A stretch of DNA of 48,134 nt, from the NCBI GenBank assembly GCA_025350865.1, contig JANXWZ010000182.1, forward strand, positions 1 to 48,134, read 5' to 3'. Every line of letters starts with the position of its first letter. The stretch's first letter is position 1. A program made the position numbers and the translations under genes. This document shows positions 27,455-35,771 of the stretch, in pieces. The notes beneath the pieces are model-generated. The model was given only the letters and a program-made list of their open reading frames with translations. It was not told the DNA's origin and ran no database searches. This DNA comes from Rhodanobacteraceae bacterium. GTDB lineage: Bacteria > Acidobacteriota > Terriglobia > Terriglobales > Acidobacteriaceae.

Positions 27455-28597
27455 ATGACGGCACGGGTGCAGGAATTGTTGGAGCGGCATGGGCGGGCGG
27501 CGGCGGTGTATCAGGCGCCGGGCCGCGTGAACCTGCTGGGCGAGCACACCGACTACAGCGGCGGGTTCTGCATGCCCGCAGCGCTGAGTTTCAATACGCT
27601 CGTCGCTGCCTCGCCGCGCTCCGATTCGCTGTTGCGAATGCATTCGGTGGACTTTGGCGAGTGGGCCGAGGTGAACCTGCGGAACCTGCAGGTTCCCGCC
27701 AAGGACGCGCCGACCAAGTGGAACTTTTATTGCGAGGGCGTGGCCTGGAGCCTGGCGCAGGAGACGGGAATTGCGCTCAAGGGCGCTGACCTTACGATTA
27801 CGGGGAATGTTCCGCTTGGCGCCGGCTTAAGCTCTTCGGCGTCAGTCGAGGTGGCCGTTGCGACGGCATTGCTCGGGATAGCGGGCCAGACGCTGCCCAA
27901 GGCTACGGTGGCCCTGGCTTGTCAGCGGGCCGAGAACGGCTATGTCCACGGGTCGTGCGGGATTATGGACCAGTACATCTCGGCCTGCGGGGTGAAGGGC
28001 AACGCACTGGCGATCGACACGCGCGCCATGACCGCGGAACTTGCGCCGATTCCAGAAGACCTGCGGCTGGTGGTCTGCAACTCGATGGTGACGCACAAGG
28101 TTGCGGGAGCGGAGAGCGATTACGCGATTGTGCGGCGCGAGGTGGAAGAGGCGGCCCACGCGATGGGGCGGCAACTGCGCGATGTTTCGTTAGACGAGCT
28201 TGTTGCGGCCCGCAACACGATGTCCGATGAGGCGTTTCATCGCGGGCGTCACGTGATTACCGATAGCGCTCGTGTGGTTCGCGGAGTGGCTCTGCTAAAG
28301 GCCAACGATTCCGCTGCATTTGGTCGCCTGATGACCGAGGCTCATGCAAGCTTTCGCGACGACTTTGGGGCCAGCTGCAAGGAATGCGATCTGCTTGTCG
28401 AGATGGCACTGGAGCTTGAGGGCTGCCTCGGCTCGCGGCTGACCGGCGGAGGGTTCGGCGGATGTACTGTTTCGCTGGTGAAGGCGGATGCGGCAAGCGC
28501 GTTCGCGGAGACACTTCAGGCGGAGTACAAGTCGGCTACCGGTGTGGTGGCGCAGGTATTTATCTGTGAGATTGCGGATGGAGCTGGCAAGGTATGA
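27455..28597 (+). CDS. galK: galactokinase
   Basis: GalK phosphorylates galactose at C1 with ATP (GHMP family). The N-terminal signature GRVNLLGEHTDYSGG, the ATP loop PLGAGLSSSASVEVA and the C-terminal GGGFGGCTVSLV are all present, with 380 residues in total. The ATG follows AAAGGTGAG with 5 nt spacing. It starts 67 nt after galT, and its stop overlaps the next start (ATGA), so translational coupling to mak is expected. Confidence 0.95.
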   Translation: MTARVQELLERHGRAAAVYQAPGRVNLLGEHTDYSGGFCMPAALSFNTLVAASPRSDSLLRMHSVDFGEWAEVNLRNLQVPAKDAPTKWNFYCEGVAWSLAQETGIALKGADLTITGNVPLGAGLSSSASVEVAVATALLGIAGQTLPKATVALACQRAENGYVHGSCGIMDQYISACGVKGNALAIDTRAMTAELAPIPEDLRLVVCNSMVTHKVAGAESDYAIVRREVEEAAHAMGRQLRDVSLDELVAARNTMSDEAFHRGRHVITDSARVVRGVALLKANDSAAFGRLMTEAHASFRDDFGASCKECDLLVEMALELEGCLGSRLTGGGFGGCTVSLVKADAASAFAETLQAEYKSATGVVAQVFICEIADGAGKV

Positions 28598-29490
28598 GGA
28601 TTGGCATCGATCTGGGTGGCACAAAGATAGAGGCTCTGGCGTTGGACGATGCCGGGCTGGAGATTGCGCGGCATCGCATGGATACTCCGCGCGGCGACTA
28701 CGATGGCACTGTCGCTGCCATCGCAGGGCTGGTAGCACGGATCGAGCGTGAAACCGGTATGACCGGAACCGTCGGGGCCGGCATTCCGGGCAGCCTGCGG
28801 GCCAACGGTCTGGTGAAGAACGCCAACTCCACATGGCTGAATGGACGGCCGTTTGGTGAGGATCTGAGCCGCGCGATGGGCCGAGAAGTTCGCGTGCAGA
28901 ACGATGCGAATTGCCTCGCAGTGTCTGAGGCGACCGATGGCGCCGCCGCCGGCAAAGGTGTCGTGTTCGCCGTGATTCTGGGGACTGGATGCGGCGGGGG
29001 CGTAGCCCTCAGCGGCCATGTCCACAAGGGTCCGAACGGCGTAGGCGGAGAGTGGGGGCACATCCCACTGCCGTGGGCCAAACCGGAGGAATTGCCGGGC
29101 CCCGCCTGCTACTGCGGCTTGAGTGGCTGCATGGAGGTTTGGACTTCCGGAACCGGCTTGTCGATGGACTACAACGCTGTCACCGGGAAGAATCTGACGA
29201 CGCGAGAGATTGCCGTTCTAGAGGCGGCGGGCGATCCGGAGGCGGTGGCAGCGTTCGACCGTTTCGTGGATCGGCTGGGACGCGGGTTGGCGGTCATCGT
29301 GAACTCGCTGGACCCGGATGTGATCGTGTTTGGCGGCGGCGTCTCGCGTTGGGACAGGCTTTACCGCGACCTGCCGGCGAAGATTCGGCCGTATGTGTTT
29401 GGAGGCGACTTCGATACGCCGCTTGTGCAGGCCATGTACGGGGATTCGAGTGGCGTTCGCGGCGCGGCGTGGCTGTGGCCCGCTGGGTAG
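28594..29490 (+). CDS. mak: ROK-family fructokinase (Mak-like)
   Basis: A sugar kinase of the ROK family. MRIGIDLGGTKIEALALDD is the phosphate-binding start; VKNANSTWLNGRPF, NDANCLAVSEATDGAAAGKG, GTGCGGGVAL and the zinc motif CYCGLSGCMEVW follow, and the end GDSSGVRGAAWLWP is nearly as I remember it in E. coli Mak (manno(fructo)kinase). The ATG overlaps the galK stop by 4 nt. Why a fructokinase-like enzyme is tied to the Leloir genes is not obvious; it may act on glucose or fructose freed from galactosides. It ends 3 nt before the convergent nucleotidyltransferase gene. Confidence 0.9.
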   Translation: MRIGIDLGGTKIEALALDDAGLEIARHRMDTPRGDYDGTVAAIAGLVARIERETGMTGTVGAGIPGSLRANGLVKNANSTWLNGRPFGEDLSRAMGREVRVQNDANCLAVSEATDGAAAGKGVVFAVILGTGCGGGVALSGHVHKGPNGVGGEWGHIPLPWAKPEELPGPACYCGLSGCMEVWTSGTGLSMDYNAVTGKNLTTREIAVLEAAGDPEAVAAFDRFVDRLGRGLAVIVNSLDPDVIVFGGGVSRWDRLYRDLPAKIRPYVFGGDFDTPLVQAMYGDSSGVRGAAWLWPAG

Positions 29491-29493
29491 CGG

Positions 29494-30699
29494 CTAGTCT
29501 TCCACGCTATGGTGGCGCGGCAGCATCAGGATGCCAAGCACCGGGTAGAACCAGAAAAGCTGATCGGGCAGATCGACCGCGGCCCAGACGCGCGGACGCC
29601 ACACGAAGCGGCTCGCGATCTCGGCCAGGGAGCGGAAGCCGGGGACCAGATCGATCTCCAACCGCAGCCATTGCGCAGGGCTGGCATAGCTGCGGTCTGG
29701 CTTGAAGTTCTGGCGGAGCAGCATCGACGTAGTTCGCTCGCGGATGCGGCTCGCGAGCGGCTCGTCGACACCCAGTAGCCGAGGGTTGGCGATCCCGGTA
29801 CCCATCCAGTCGTTAGCCAGATGAATTGCGGCGCTGATCTGCGGCAGCAGGCCGAGCCCGGCTGCCCGGGCCAGCGCGTCGTCCAGCTCCTGCGGCGTAA
29901 ACAAACGAAGAAAGCCAGCGACGTCAGCCAGGCTCTTGAGGTAGGTGAACGCGTCCAGCACCCCGTGCGTCGCGATGTAGAGGAACTGATCCTGCATCGA
30001 GAAGGTGCGCATGGGAACGCCGAAGCAGGTCAATGTCTCGAAGTTCGACTGGCCGTTCGCCGGGTTGAGAATCAGGTTGGCAGGGTGGAAGCGGTTATTG
30101 AAGAGCCGCCAGTGCAGGTCGAGCTCAAACCCTGAACCCGCGCTTTGAAACGTGAAATCCTTCCAGAAGCTGACGTACGAAGCGATGCGATGCGGGGTCA
30201 GCCGGCTGCGTGGATTGATGAGGTTGTAGCCCAGATCGCTCAAGATGGCGATCTGCTCCGGGAGCAGGCTAGGCTCGGTAAGGATGTCGATGTCGCCAAC
30301 GTGCCGCGTGTTTGGGTTGCCAAAGAGTGCCTGCGAGAGCGGAACGCCTTTGAGCACGCTGAATTCGATTCCGGCGGCAGCGAAGGCGCTTGAGATGCGG
30401 CGTACTTCGTTTGCCGACCGCAGGGCCTCGAAGGCATTGTGCCGGGCGCGGTGCTGGAGCTCGTCATACACAGCCTGCGGCAGGCCTTCAGGTCTGGTCC
30501 GCTCCAGCGACTCGAAGACGAGAGAGCTGACCCGGTGGTGCGCGGTGACGGCCAGAAATTGGCTCCAGTCCAGTGCGGCGTTGGCCGGATATTCGGCGGT
30601 CAGCTCATGGATCTGCTGGATCTCAGAGTCGCGCAGACGCGATCGCGCAGTAAGCAGCATGAGTTGGACGTGACCGGGAAAATCTCGGAACGTAAGCAT
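29494..30699 (-). CDS. PF14907-type nucleotidyltransferase of lasso-peptide cluster
   Basis: The protein has about 401 residues. The segment FSVLKGVPLSQALF followed by TRHVGDIDIL is the signature of the uncharacterised nucleotidyltransferase family PF14907 (GS-like loop with DxD: Asp-Ile-Asp). Later blocks FELDLHWRLF and YIATHG support this. Family members are frequent in lasso-peptide clusters of Proteobacteria and Acidobacteria, where a tailoring role is suspected but, to my knowledge, not generally proven. I chose ATG 30699; a GTG lies two codons earlier. The gene is divergent from the B2 gene, with about 150 nt between starts that must contain both promoters. Confidence 0.82.
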   Translation of the reverse strand: MLTFRDFPGHVQLMLLTARSRLRDSEIQQIHELTAEYPANAALDWSQFLAVTAHHRVSSLVFESLERTRPEGLPQAVYDELQHRARHNAFEALRSANEVRRISSAFAAAGIEFSVLKGVPLSQALFGNPNTRHVGDIDILTEPSLLPEQIAILSDLGYNLINPRSRLTPHRIASYVSFWKDFTFQSAGSGFELDLHWRLFNNRFHPANLILNPANGQSNFETLTCFGVPMRTFSMQDQFLYIATHGVLDAFTYLKSLADVAGFLRLFTPQELDDALARAAGLGLLPQISAAIHLANDWMGTGIANPRLLGVDEPLASRIRERTTSMLLRQNFKPDRSYASPAQWLRLEIDLVPGFRSLAEIASRFVWRPRVWAAVDLPDQLFWFYPVLGILMLPRHHSVED

Positions 30700-30853
30700 G
30701 GGCACACCGGTTGGACTGCGGAACGTTAGAATCGGAGCATCGGTTTGAGCATACCGGCAACTCCTATGGAATCACAATTATATGTGTCGGGCGTCGGTGT
30801 AACAGATTTTAAACGGCAGTATCCGTTGTGGGATGTTGTAGATAGGCGTTGCC

Positions 30854-31291
30854 GTGCGTAAGTGGCGGAAGGCGAAAAGCCTGTTGCGGCGAGTCCGCGA
30901 GGTGGGCCCAGGTGGGCTGGCGTCGCTGCTCGAAGCGTTCGGTTGGCTGGCTGTGGCGAAGATGGCGCTGGCATGGATTCCTGTTGCAAAGGTTATCGGC
31001 TGGAAGCGGAGGGAGCTTGAGCGGAGCCCGGTCGCAGACGCCCACATGCTGCGCGAGGTCAGACATGCCGTGCTTGTAGTCGCCCGATATTCGCCCGTAA
31101 GTTTCGTCTGTTTTCCGCAATGTCTGGCTGCAAGTGAGATGCTGCGGCGCCGCGGAATCGCAAGCCGCCTCCACTACGGCGTCGCCAGAGATGGGAATAA
31201 GCTGGTGACGCATACCTGGCTGGAGGCTGGCGGAGAAACTGTGATCGGCGGCGAAGTGGCTGGGGAGTACTCGCGGTTGGAAAGCTGGTAG
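30854..31291 (+). CDS. lasso peptide leader peptidase (B2, transglutaminase-like)
   Basis: A 145-residue protein of the B2 family (PF13471), which cuts the leader from the lasso precursor. The catalytic Cys is Cys90 in FPQCLAASEMLRRRG, and the catalytic His is His120 in VTHTWLEAGG, followed by VIGGEVAGEYSRL as in many B2 proteins. The N-terminal 60 residues are basic and partly hydrophobic. The start is GTG at 30854 with AGG upstream. The recognition partner B1 is separate (36815-37093), so this is a split B1/B2 system. The exporter gene starts 13 nt later on the same strand. Confidence 0.88.
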   Translation: MRKWRKAKSLLRRVREVGPGGLASLLEAFGWLAVAKMALAWIPVAKVIGWKRRELERSPVADAHMLREVRHAVLVVARYSPVSFVCFPQCLAASEMLRRRGIASRLHYGVARDGNKLVTHTWLEAGGETVIGGEVAGEYSRLESW

Positions 31292-31304
31292 GGAAGAGGC
31301 ATGA

Positions 31305-33053
31305 TTGACGTCGCTTAAGACATTCGTGGGGTTGCTGTGGCGGTCGGCGCGGTGGCAACTGGTCGGCGCGGTGGCGCTCAGCACGCTGCTGTCGCTCACC
31401 GAGGGCGTCAGCCTGGTGATGGTCTTTCCGCTGATCGCGCTGCTGGGCGGCGGAACGTCCGACGCCACCGCGGGGCCTCGCACGCAGATGCTATTCCATA
31501 CGCTAGCGGCGGCCCACATTCCACGATCCGCATGGCTGGGAGCCGCGCTGGTCGTGGTCATCCTGAGCGTGGGTCTGCTGACGGTGCTGAATGGAATGCT
31601 TTCGACGCTGACCATCGACATCATTCTGCCGCTGCGCAAACGGCTTGCGGGGCAGATCTACGAGGCGATTCTTCATGCCGACTGGACCTTCGTCATGCGC
31701 CGCCGCTCGTCCGACCTGACCCACTACCTGACCACCGAGATGGCCCGCGTCGGCACGCTGGCCGGCAGCCTGATCGCGCTGCTCTCGAACGGCATGGTCG
31801 GCGCTCTGATGCTTGGCCTGGCCTGTTATTACGCTCCGCTGCTGACGCTGCTGCTGCTGGGCTGTTTTGCCCTGCTGATCCCCTGGCAGCGGCGCTCCGG
31901 CAAGGCAATTTACAACGCGGGGCGTGAGACCTCGAACAAGATGGGCAAGGTCTTCGAGTCGTCGATGGAGCGGCTGCAGAACCTGAAAGTGGTGAAGGCC
32001 TACGGCGCTCAGGATGCCGAACTGGAGCTGTTCACACGGCGCTACGGCGAACTGATTCGTGAATTGGTGGTCAATGAGTGGCGCAGCGTGGCGGCCTCGC
32101 GGCGATTCCAGATGGTGTCGCTGGTGCTGCTTTGCGGACTTATCCTGCTGGGCTTGAACACGCTGCACCTTGCTCCGGCGGCGATGCTGGTGTTCCTGTT
32201 TGCGTTCGTCAGGGCTACGCCGCGGCTGAATGCGGTGCAGACAAAGATGAACGAGATCTTGACGGATCTGCCGGCGTTCACCCGGATCGAGGCGTTTTTG
32301 CAGGAATGCGCGAAGAATTCGGAGGCCGGAGAGGGTGACGCTGCCGCTCCGCCACTGACGCGGGAACTGCGACTGCGAGATGTTCAGTTTGCGTATGCGG
32401 CAGGCTCACCGGTGGTGCTGGACGGCTTGAGCCTGGAGTTCGAGGCTGGGAAAGTTACCGCCGTGGCAGGCTTGTCGGGTGCGGGTAAGAGTACGGTAGC
32501 CGATTTGGTGATGGGTCTGCTTCTGCCGGATTCTGGCCGTGTCGAGGCGGATGGCGTGGCGATTACGCGGTCGAATGCGAGGGCGTGGCGGCGTCGCGTC
32601 GGATACGTCAGCCAGGACACGCTGCTGTTTCACGATTCCATTCGAGCGAATCTGCTTTGGGCCAAGCCCGGTGCGACCGATGCGGAGTTGAGCGCCGCGA
32701 TCACGGCAGCCAGCGCCGACTTTGTCTACAGTCTGGGGCAGGGGGTCGAGACCGTCGTGGGCGATCGCGGAATGATGCTCTCGCACGGGCAGCGGCAGCG
32801 CATTGCCTTGGCTCGCGCTCTCCTGCTGCAACCTTCCTTGCTGATTCTGGATGAGGCTACCAACTCCCTCGATCTGGACAATGAGGAAAGCATTTTGAAG
32901 GTGGTGAAGGGGCTGGGGGTCACCACGATTCTGATCTCACACCGGCCAAGTGCGGTGGTGGTGGCGGATCGGGCATTTGTGCTCGAAAAGGGTCTAGTGA
33001 AGGTCAGCGGCAAGTGGGAAGCAGTACGGGCAGAGGTCCTCGCGCAGGAGTAA
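31305..33053 (+). CDS. ABC exporter (lasso peptide D protein)
   Basis: A half-transporter with fused membrane and nucleotide-binding domains, 582 residues. About six hydrophobic helices occupy residues 10-305, and the ATPase domain has Walker A GLSGAGKST (389-397), Q-loop YVSQDTLLF, signature LSHGQRQRIALARALL, Walker B LLILDEATNSLD and the switch His in ISHRPS. In lasso clusters this protein exports the product and gives self-immunity. No peptidase C39 domain is present, in keeping with a separate B protein. The start is TTG at 31305 after GAAGAGG. It is translationally close to the B2 gene. Confidence 0.9.
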   Translation: MTSLKTFVGLLWRSARWQLVGAVALSTLLSLTEGVSLVMVFPLIALLGGGTSDATAGPRTQMLFHTLAAAHIPRSAWLGAALVVVILSVGLLTVLNGMLSTLTIDIILPLRKRLAGQIYEAILHADWTFVMRRRSSDLTHYLTTEMARVGTLAGSLIALLSNGMVGALMLGLACYYAPLLTLLLLGCFALLIPWQRRSGKAIYNAGRETSNKMGKVFESSMERLQNLKVVKAYGAQDAELELFTRRYGELIRELVVNEWRSVAASRRFQMVSLVLLCGLILLGLNTLHLAPAAMLVFLFAFVRATPRLNAVQTKMNEILTDLPAFTRIEAFLQECAKNSEAGEGDAAAPPLTRELRLRDVQFAYAAGSPVVLDGLSLEFEAGKVTAVAGLSGAGKSTVADLVMGLLLPDSGRVEADGVAITRSNARAWRRRVGYVSQDTLLFHDSIRANLLWAKPGATDAELSAAITAASADFVYSLGQGVETVVGDRGMMLSHGQRQRIALARALLLQPSLLILDEATNSLDLDNEESILKVVKGLGVTTILISHRPSAVVVADRAFVLEKGLVKVSGKWEAVRAEVLAQE

Positions 33054-33322
33054 CCTTAAGCGGAAATACCCCGAACCCGATTCAATGCGGAAGCCCATGC
33101 AATCGGGCACCTACCCCGGGAAACGGTGTCCGTAACTGTCCTGACGACCGGAACTACATTATTCTGAAGGTCTTACGGATCAATCAGCACTCAAAAAAAG
33201 CGCCTCTCATGATACGGCTATCTCCTTTTGAATGAAGAATTTGGCGTAAGTCCCTTGTTTGCACAAATTTAGCTTGCAGCAATTCCGTAACCGCAATCGA
33301 ATGAGTATTTTACGGGTTCGAT
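33054..33322. other. convergent spacer between exporter and cyclase genes
   Basis: This 269-nt gap between two convergent stops has no gene that I can support. It is less GC-rich than its neighbours. No perfect terminator hairpin is evident. Confidence 0.4.
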
Positions 33323-35245
33323 CTACCCCCCCCCGGCTGGGGGTCCGTCGGAGCTGCGCAGCATGTACCCGAGCGCCACGCCACGGGTGAGGGCGTAGTT
33401 CCAGGAGTCCATAATCTGGGGTAGCTCGTGGCCTTCTGCAGGCCAGGTGTCGGTCAGTTTCTTCAAACGCTCGATGTCAAGAAAATGACGCGCAGCCGGG
33501 CTCTGTTCAATGACTGGAATCTCGGCGCGGAGCTCGGGCAGGGCTTCGGCGAGCGTCAGGTACCAGTCCGCGCCCTGTTGGCCCCGAACGTTCCGGGCCA
33601 ATGTAGACGCAGGCAGACGATCCTTCATGGCTCGGCGCACCAGCGAGCGGGACTGCGATTGCGCGGCGTACTGCTCAATAGGGATGGAGAAGCAGAACTC
33701 AAAGATGCGCTTGTCACCCATCGGGTCACGGTTCTCGAGCCCGAAACGGGCGGCAATGGCAGCGTTGAGCGGCGCGGGGTCGAAGCGCTCAAAGAATTTG
33801 GCCCGCTGCGTCCGGATGCTGGGCAGGTTGCCGTGGCGTTTCTGGAACGCCTTCTCAACCAGGTCGTACTCCTCGACGATGCCGGGGTTTACCGGGCTGT
33901 AGTCGAGATTGAGGTGTCTGGCTCCGGGCTTGATCTTCAATTTCAACCACCGCGGCATCAGGCCGTTGGTGGCTAGGACCGCCGAGGCTTTGAAGCTAAG
34001 CTCGCCGCGATTGCGCAGATTGTTGGCGAATTCGAATAATTTGACCCAATGGCCGGTGCGGAACCATGTCGTCATCGCCTCCCAGCCGTCGGCCGAGATG
34101 GTGGCGTTGCCGGACAGGCCGTGCAGCATCACGCCCGCGCCTCGGCTCTGGGCATCGCGCATGATAGCCGACATCCAGAGCAGGTTGACGCAGTTCTGGG
34201 CAGGCTCGTCCATCGCGTCGGTCCAGGCCTTCATGTCGGCCAGTAGGTCGTAACCGGCAGAATCGATAAGGACATGGTCGACGTTGGGGTACATCGCACA
34301 AACGTCGGCAGCGCCTGGCCCTTCCTCGAAGAGCCGGCCCGGAATTCCCTTACCTAGGAATCCTTTGCGAGGGACCGACGTGTAAGCAGTCAGGCCGCGC
34401 CCTTGCGGAGCCAGAATTCGAGCCGCAGTCGCGACTACCGAAGAACTGTCCATGCCGGCGCTGAGTTGCGCGCTGATGCCTTTGGGCGAACGAAGGCGGG
34501 CGGCGGTAGACTTGTCGAAAATTTCGAGGAGCGCGTCGACATAGTCCTGATCGCGTTTGTAGCGGATCGGCTTGCCCTCGACGGGGTGCCAGTAGGGCTT
34601 GCACTCGAAGCTGGTCGGGGTGACCCGCACGAGGTGGCCAAGTGGTACGCGGGAGATACCTTCGTAGTAGCTGGAGTTCCAATCCGGATGCGTCAGGACG
34701 AGAGCGTCCACCAGGCGCTGGCTATTAAAACCACGGTAAACACCGGGGATTGCAAGCAAACCCTTGGGCATCGAGGCCAAGGCAGTGAGGTCTTTGCCGC
34801 GATGATAAAAAAGCGGACGCTCACCTACGTGGTCGCGGGCGGCGAACAGGATTTGCTTTTGGGGCTGCCACACAATGAAGGCAAAGCCGCCGATGATGTG
34901 GTCGAGGCAAGACTCTCCCCAACGCTCCCACGCGCTCATCAAAATGGCGGAGTCGGCAAGTTCTTCCGGGTGTTCAAGCGACAGGTCGCGCGCAAGGTCC
35001 GCTCGATTGTCAAGCCGGACATCGGCGACCAGACAGGCCGAGCGGTCATTTGTCCAGAGAGGTTGCTGATCGAAGAAATCTTCGGGCAGCATGTGAGTCA
35101 GCATCCCGCCGAGGGCTACGGCACCGTCATCGGCGATGAAGCGGCGTAGTCCGCCATGGATCGCCAGAGCACTGAGCGTGAAGTCGACCATCGTTCGTGC
35201 TGACGGTTCGCTTGCTTTAGCCCAGACGGCGCTGATTGCGGACAT
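33323..35245 (-). CDS. lasso cyclase (asparagine-synthetase-like C protein)
   Basis: A 640-residue homologue of asparagine synthetase B. Residues about 1-220 follow the glutaminase domain fold (SAWERWGESCLDHIIGGFAFIVW, ARDHVGERPLFYH), but the protein starts MSAIS without the nucleophilic Cys2, so ammonia release from glutamine is not expected. The ATP-pyrophosphatase loop is SAGMDSS (262-268). This combination is typical of lasso cyclases, which adenylate an Asp or Glu side chain and close the macrolactam with the core N-terminus. The C-terminus ends in Gly-Gly-Gly encoded by an uninterrupted run of nine G just before the stop. The precursor gene lies 211 nt upstream on the same strand. Confidence 0.88.
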   Translation of the reverse strand: MSAISAVWAKASEPSARTMVDFTLSALAIHGGLRRFIADDGAVALGGMLTHMLPEDFFDQQPLWTNDRSACLVADVRLDNRADLARDLSLEHPEELADSAILMSAWERWGESCLDHIIGGFAFIVWQPQKQILFAARDHVGERPLFYHRGKDLTALASMPKGLLAIPGVYRGFNSQRLVDALVLTHPDWNSSYYEGISRVPLGHLVRVTPTSFECKPYWHPVEGKPIRYKRDQDYVDALLEIFDKSTAARLRSPKGISAQLSAGMDSSSVVATAARILAPQGRGLTAYTSVPRKGFLGKGIPGRLFEEGPGAADVCAMYPNVDHVLIDSAGYDLLADMKAWTDAMDEPAQNCVNLLWMSAIMRDAQSRGAGVMLHGLSGNATISADGWEAMTTWFRTGHWVKLFEFANNLRNRGELSFKASAVLATNGLMPRWLKLKIKPGARHLNLDYSPVNPGIVEEYDLVEKAFQKRHGNLPSIRTQRAKFFERFDPAPLNAAIAARFGLENRDPMGDKRIFEFCFSIPIEQYAAQSQSRSLVRRAMKDRLPASTLARNVRGQQGADWYLTLAEALPELRAEIPVIEQSPAARHFLDIERLKKLTDTWPAEGHELPQIMDSWNYALTRGVALGYMLRSSDGPPAGGG

Positions 35246-35456
35246 AAGTTGGAAATTCGAACAGGGGCCTTGCTTATCTCTTTGCTGACCGGCACCGACC
35301 TGCCGGCCAGCGGAATGCTGGTGGAACTGAAAGTACGATTGCGGGCAAATGCGGCGTGAAACCCATACCCGCAGGGGAGATCGCTAGGGTAGGGTAAGCA
35401 TACTCGGCTCTGGCGCCAGAACGCGAATGCGGAACTTCAAGAGGCTCGAACGACGA

Positions 35457-35570
35457 TTACGAGCGGTGTTCTGCTCCGCCCTGGTCGGTCGAAGATACGT
35501 GGTAGTACTTGGCGAGGTTGATGGACGTTACGTCGATGGTCGGCTTGGTCCAGATCTTTGGGGTAGTCAT
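35457..35570 (-). CDS. candidate lasso precursor peptide (37 aa)
   Basis: A 37-codon ORF too short for standard gene calling. GGAGGG lies 9 nt before its ATG, and a promoter lies 22 nt further upstream. The leader contains KIWTKPTI, a W-x-x-P-x-I/L arrangement equivalent to the Y-x-x-P-x-L motif bound by lasso RRE domains. Residues 22-37 run from YYHVSSTD to QGGAEHRS. Asp29 would give an 8-residue ring if Tyr22 is core residue 1, or 7 if Tyr23 is. There is no Gly1 and no Thr at -2, so the cleavage site is uncertain. The last residue is Ser, the site that kinases of this type phosphorylate in paeninodin-like systems. It is on the same strand as the cyclase and divergent from the kinase. The identification is inferred from position, signals and motif. 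Confidence 0.72.
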   Translation of the reverse strand: MTTPKIWTKPTIDVTSINLAKYYHVSSTDQGGAEHRS

Positions 35571-35591
35571 TGGGTGGTCCCTCCTGCCGTG

Positions 35592-35621
35592 AGTATACAG
35601 GGGTAGAGACGCTTCCGACAA
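35592..35621 (-). promoter_or_regulatory. promoter of the candidate lasso precursor gene
   Basis: On the minus strand TTGTCG (35621-35616, 4 of 6 to consensus) and TATACT (35597-35592, 5 of 6) are separated by 18 nt. The predicted start of transcription is a few bases before the GGAGGG ribosome binding site. On the opposite strand a lone TATACT at 35734-35739 may serve the kinase, without a good -35 partner. Confidence 0.55.
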
Positions 35622-35771
35622 TGGTTTTTTGGTTACAGGCAGAAAAATCCTAGAGAACGATTTAACAAGGCTGCCCGTAGATTGGTCCGTCAGAACGGCG
35701 GAGCGAAGCGAACTTTGTCCTCCGGAACGGTACTATACTTGTGCGAGAGATGACAAGGGGATACGCGAAAA

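Noticed and set aside
29494-30699. Abortive-infection AbiEii-type nucleotidyltransferase (toxin) for the minus-strand gene
   Set aside because: The motif order KGVPLS...GDIDIL and the lasso neighbours fit PF14907 better, and no antitoxin gene is adjacent.
30766-30861. 31-codon ORF overlapping the B2 start, considered as a second lasso precursor
   Set aside because: No ribosome binding site, no Y/W-x-x-P-x-L leader motif in the right place, and no residue spacing that gives a leader plus a 7-9 residue ring. It may be a chance frame in the promoter region.
35300-35390. 30-codon minus-strand frame between precursor and cyclase genes
   Set aside because: It has no ribosome binding site, leader motif or acidic residue for a ring.
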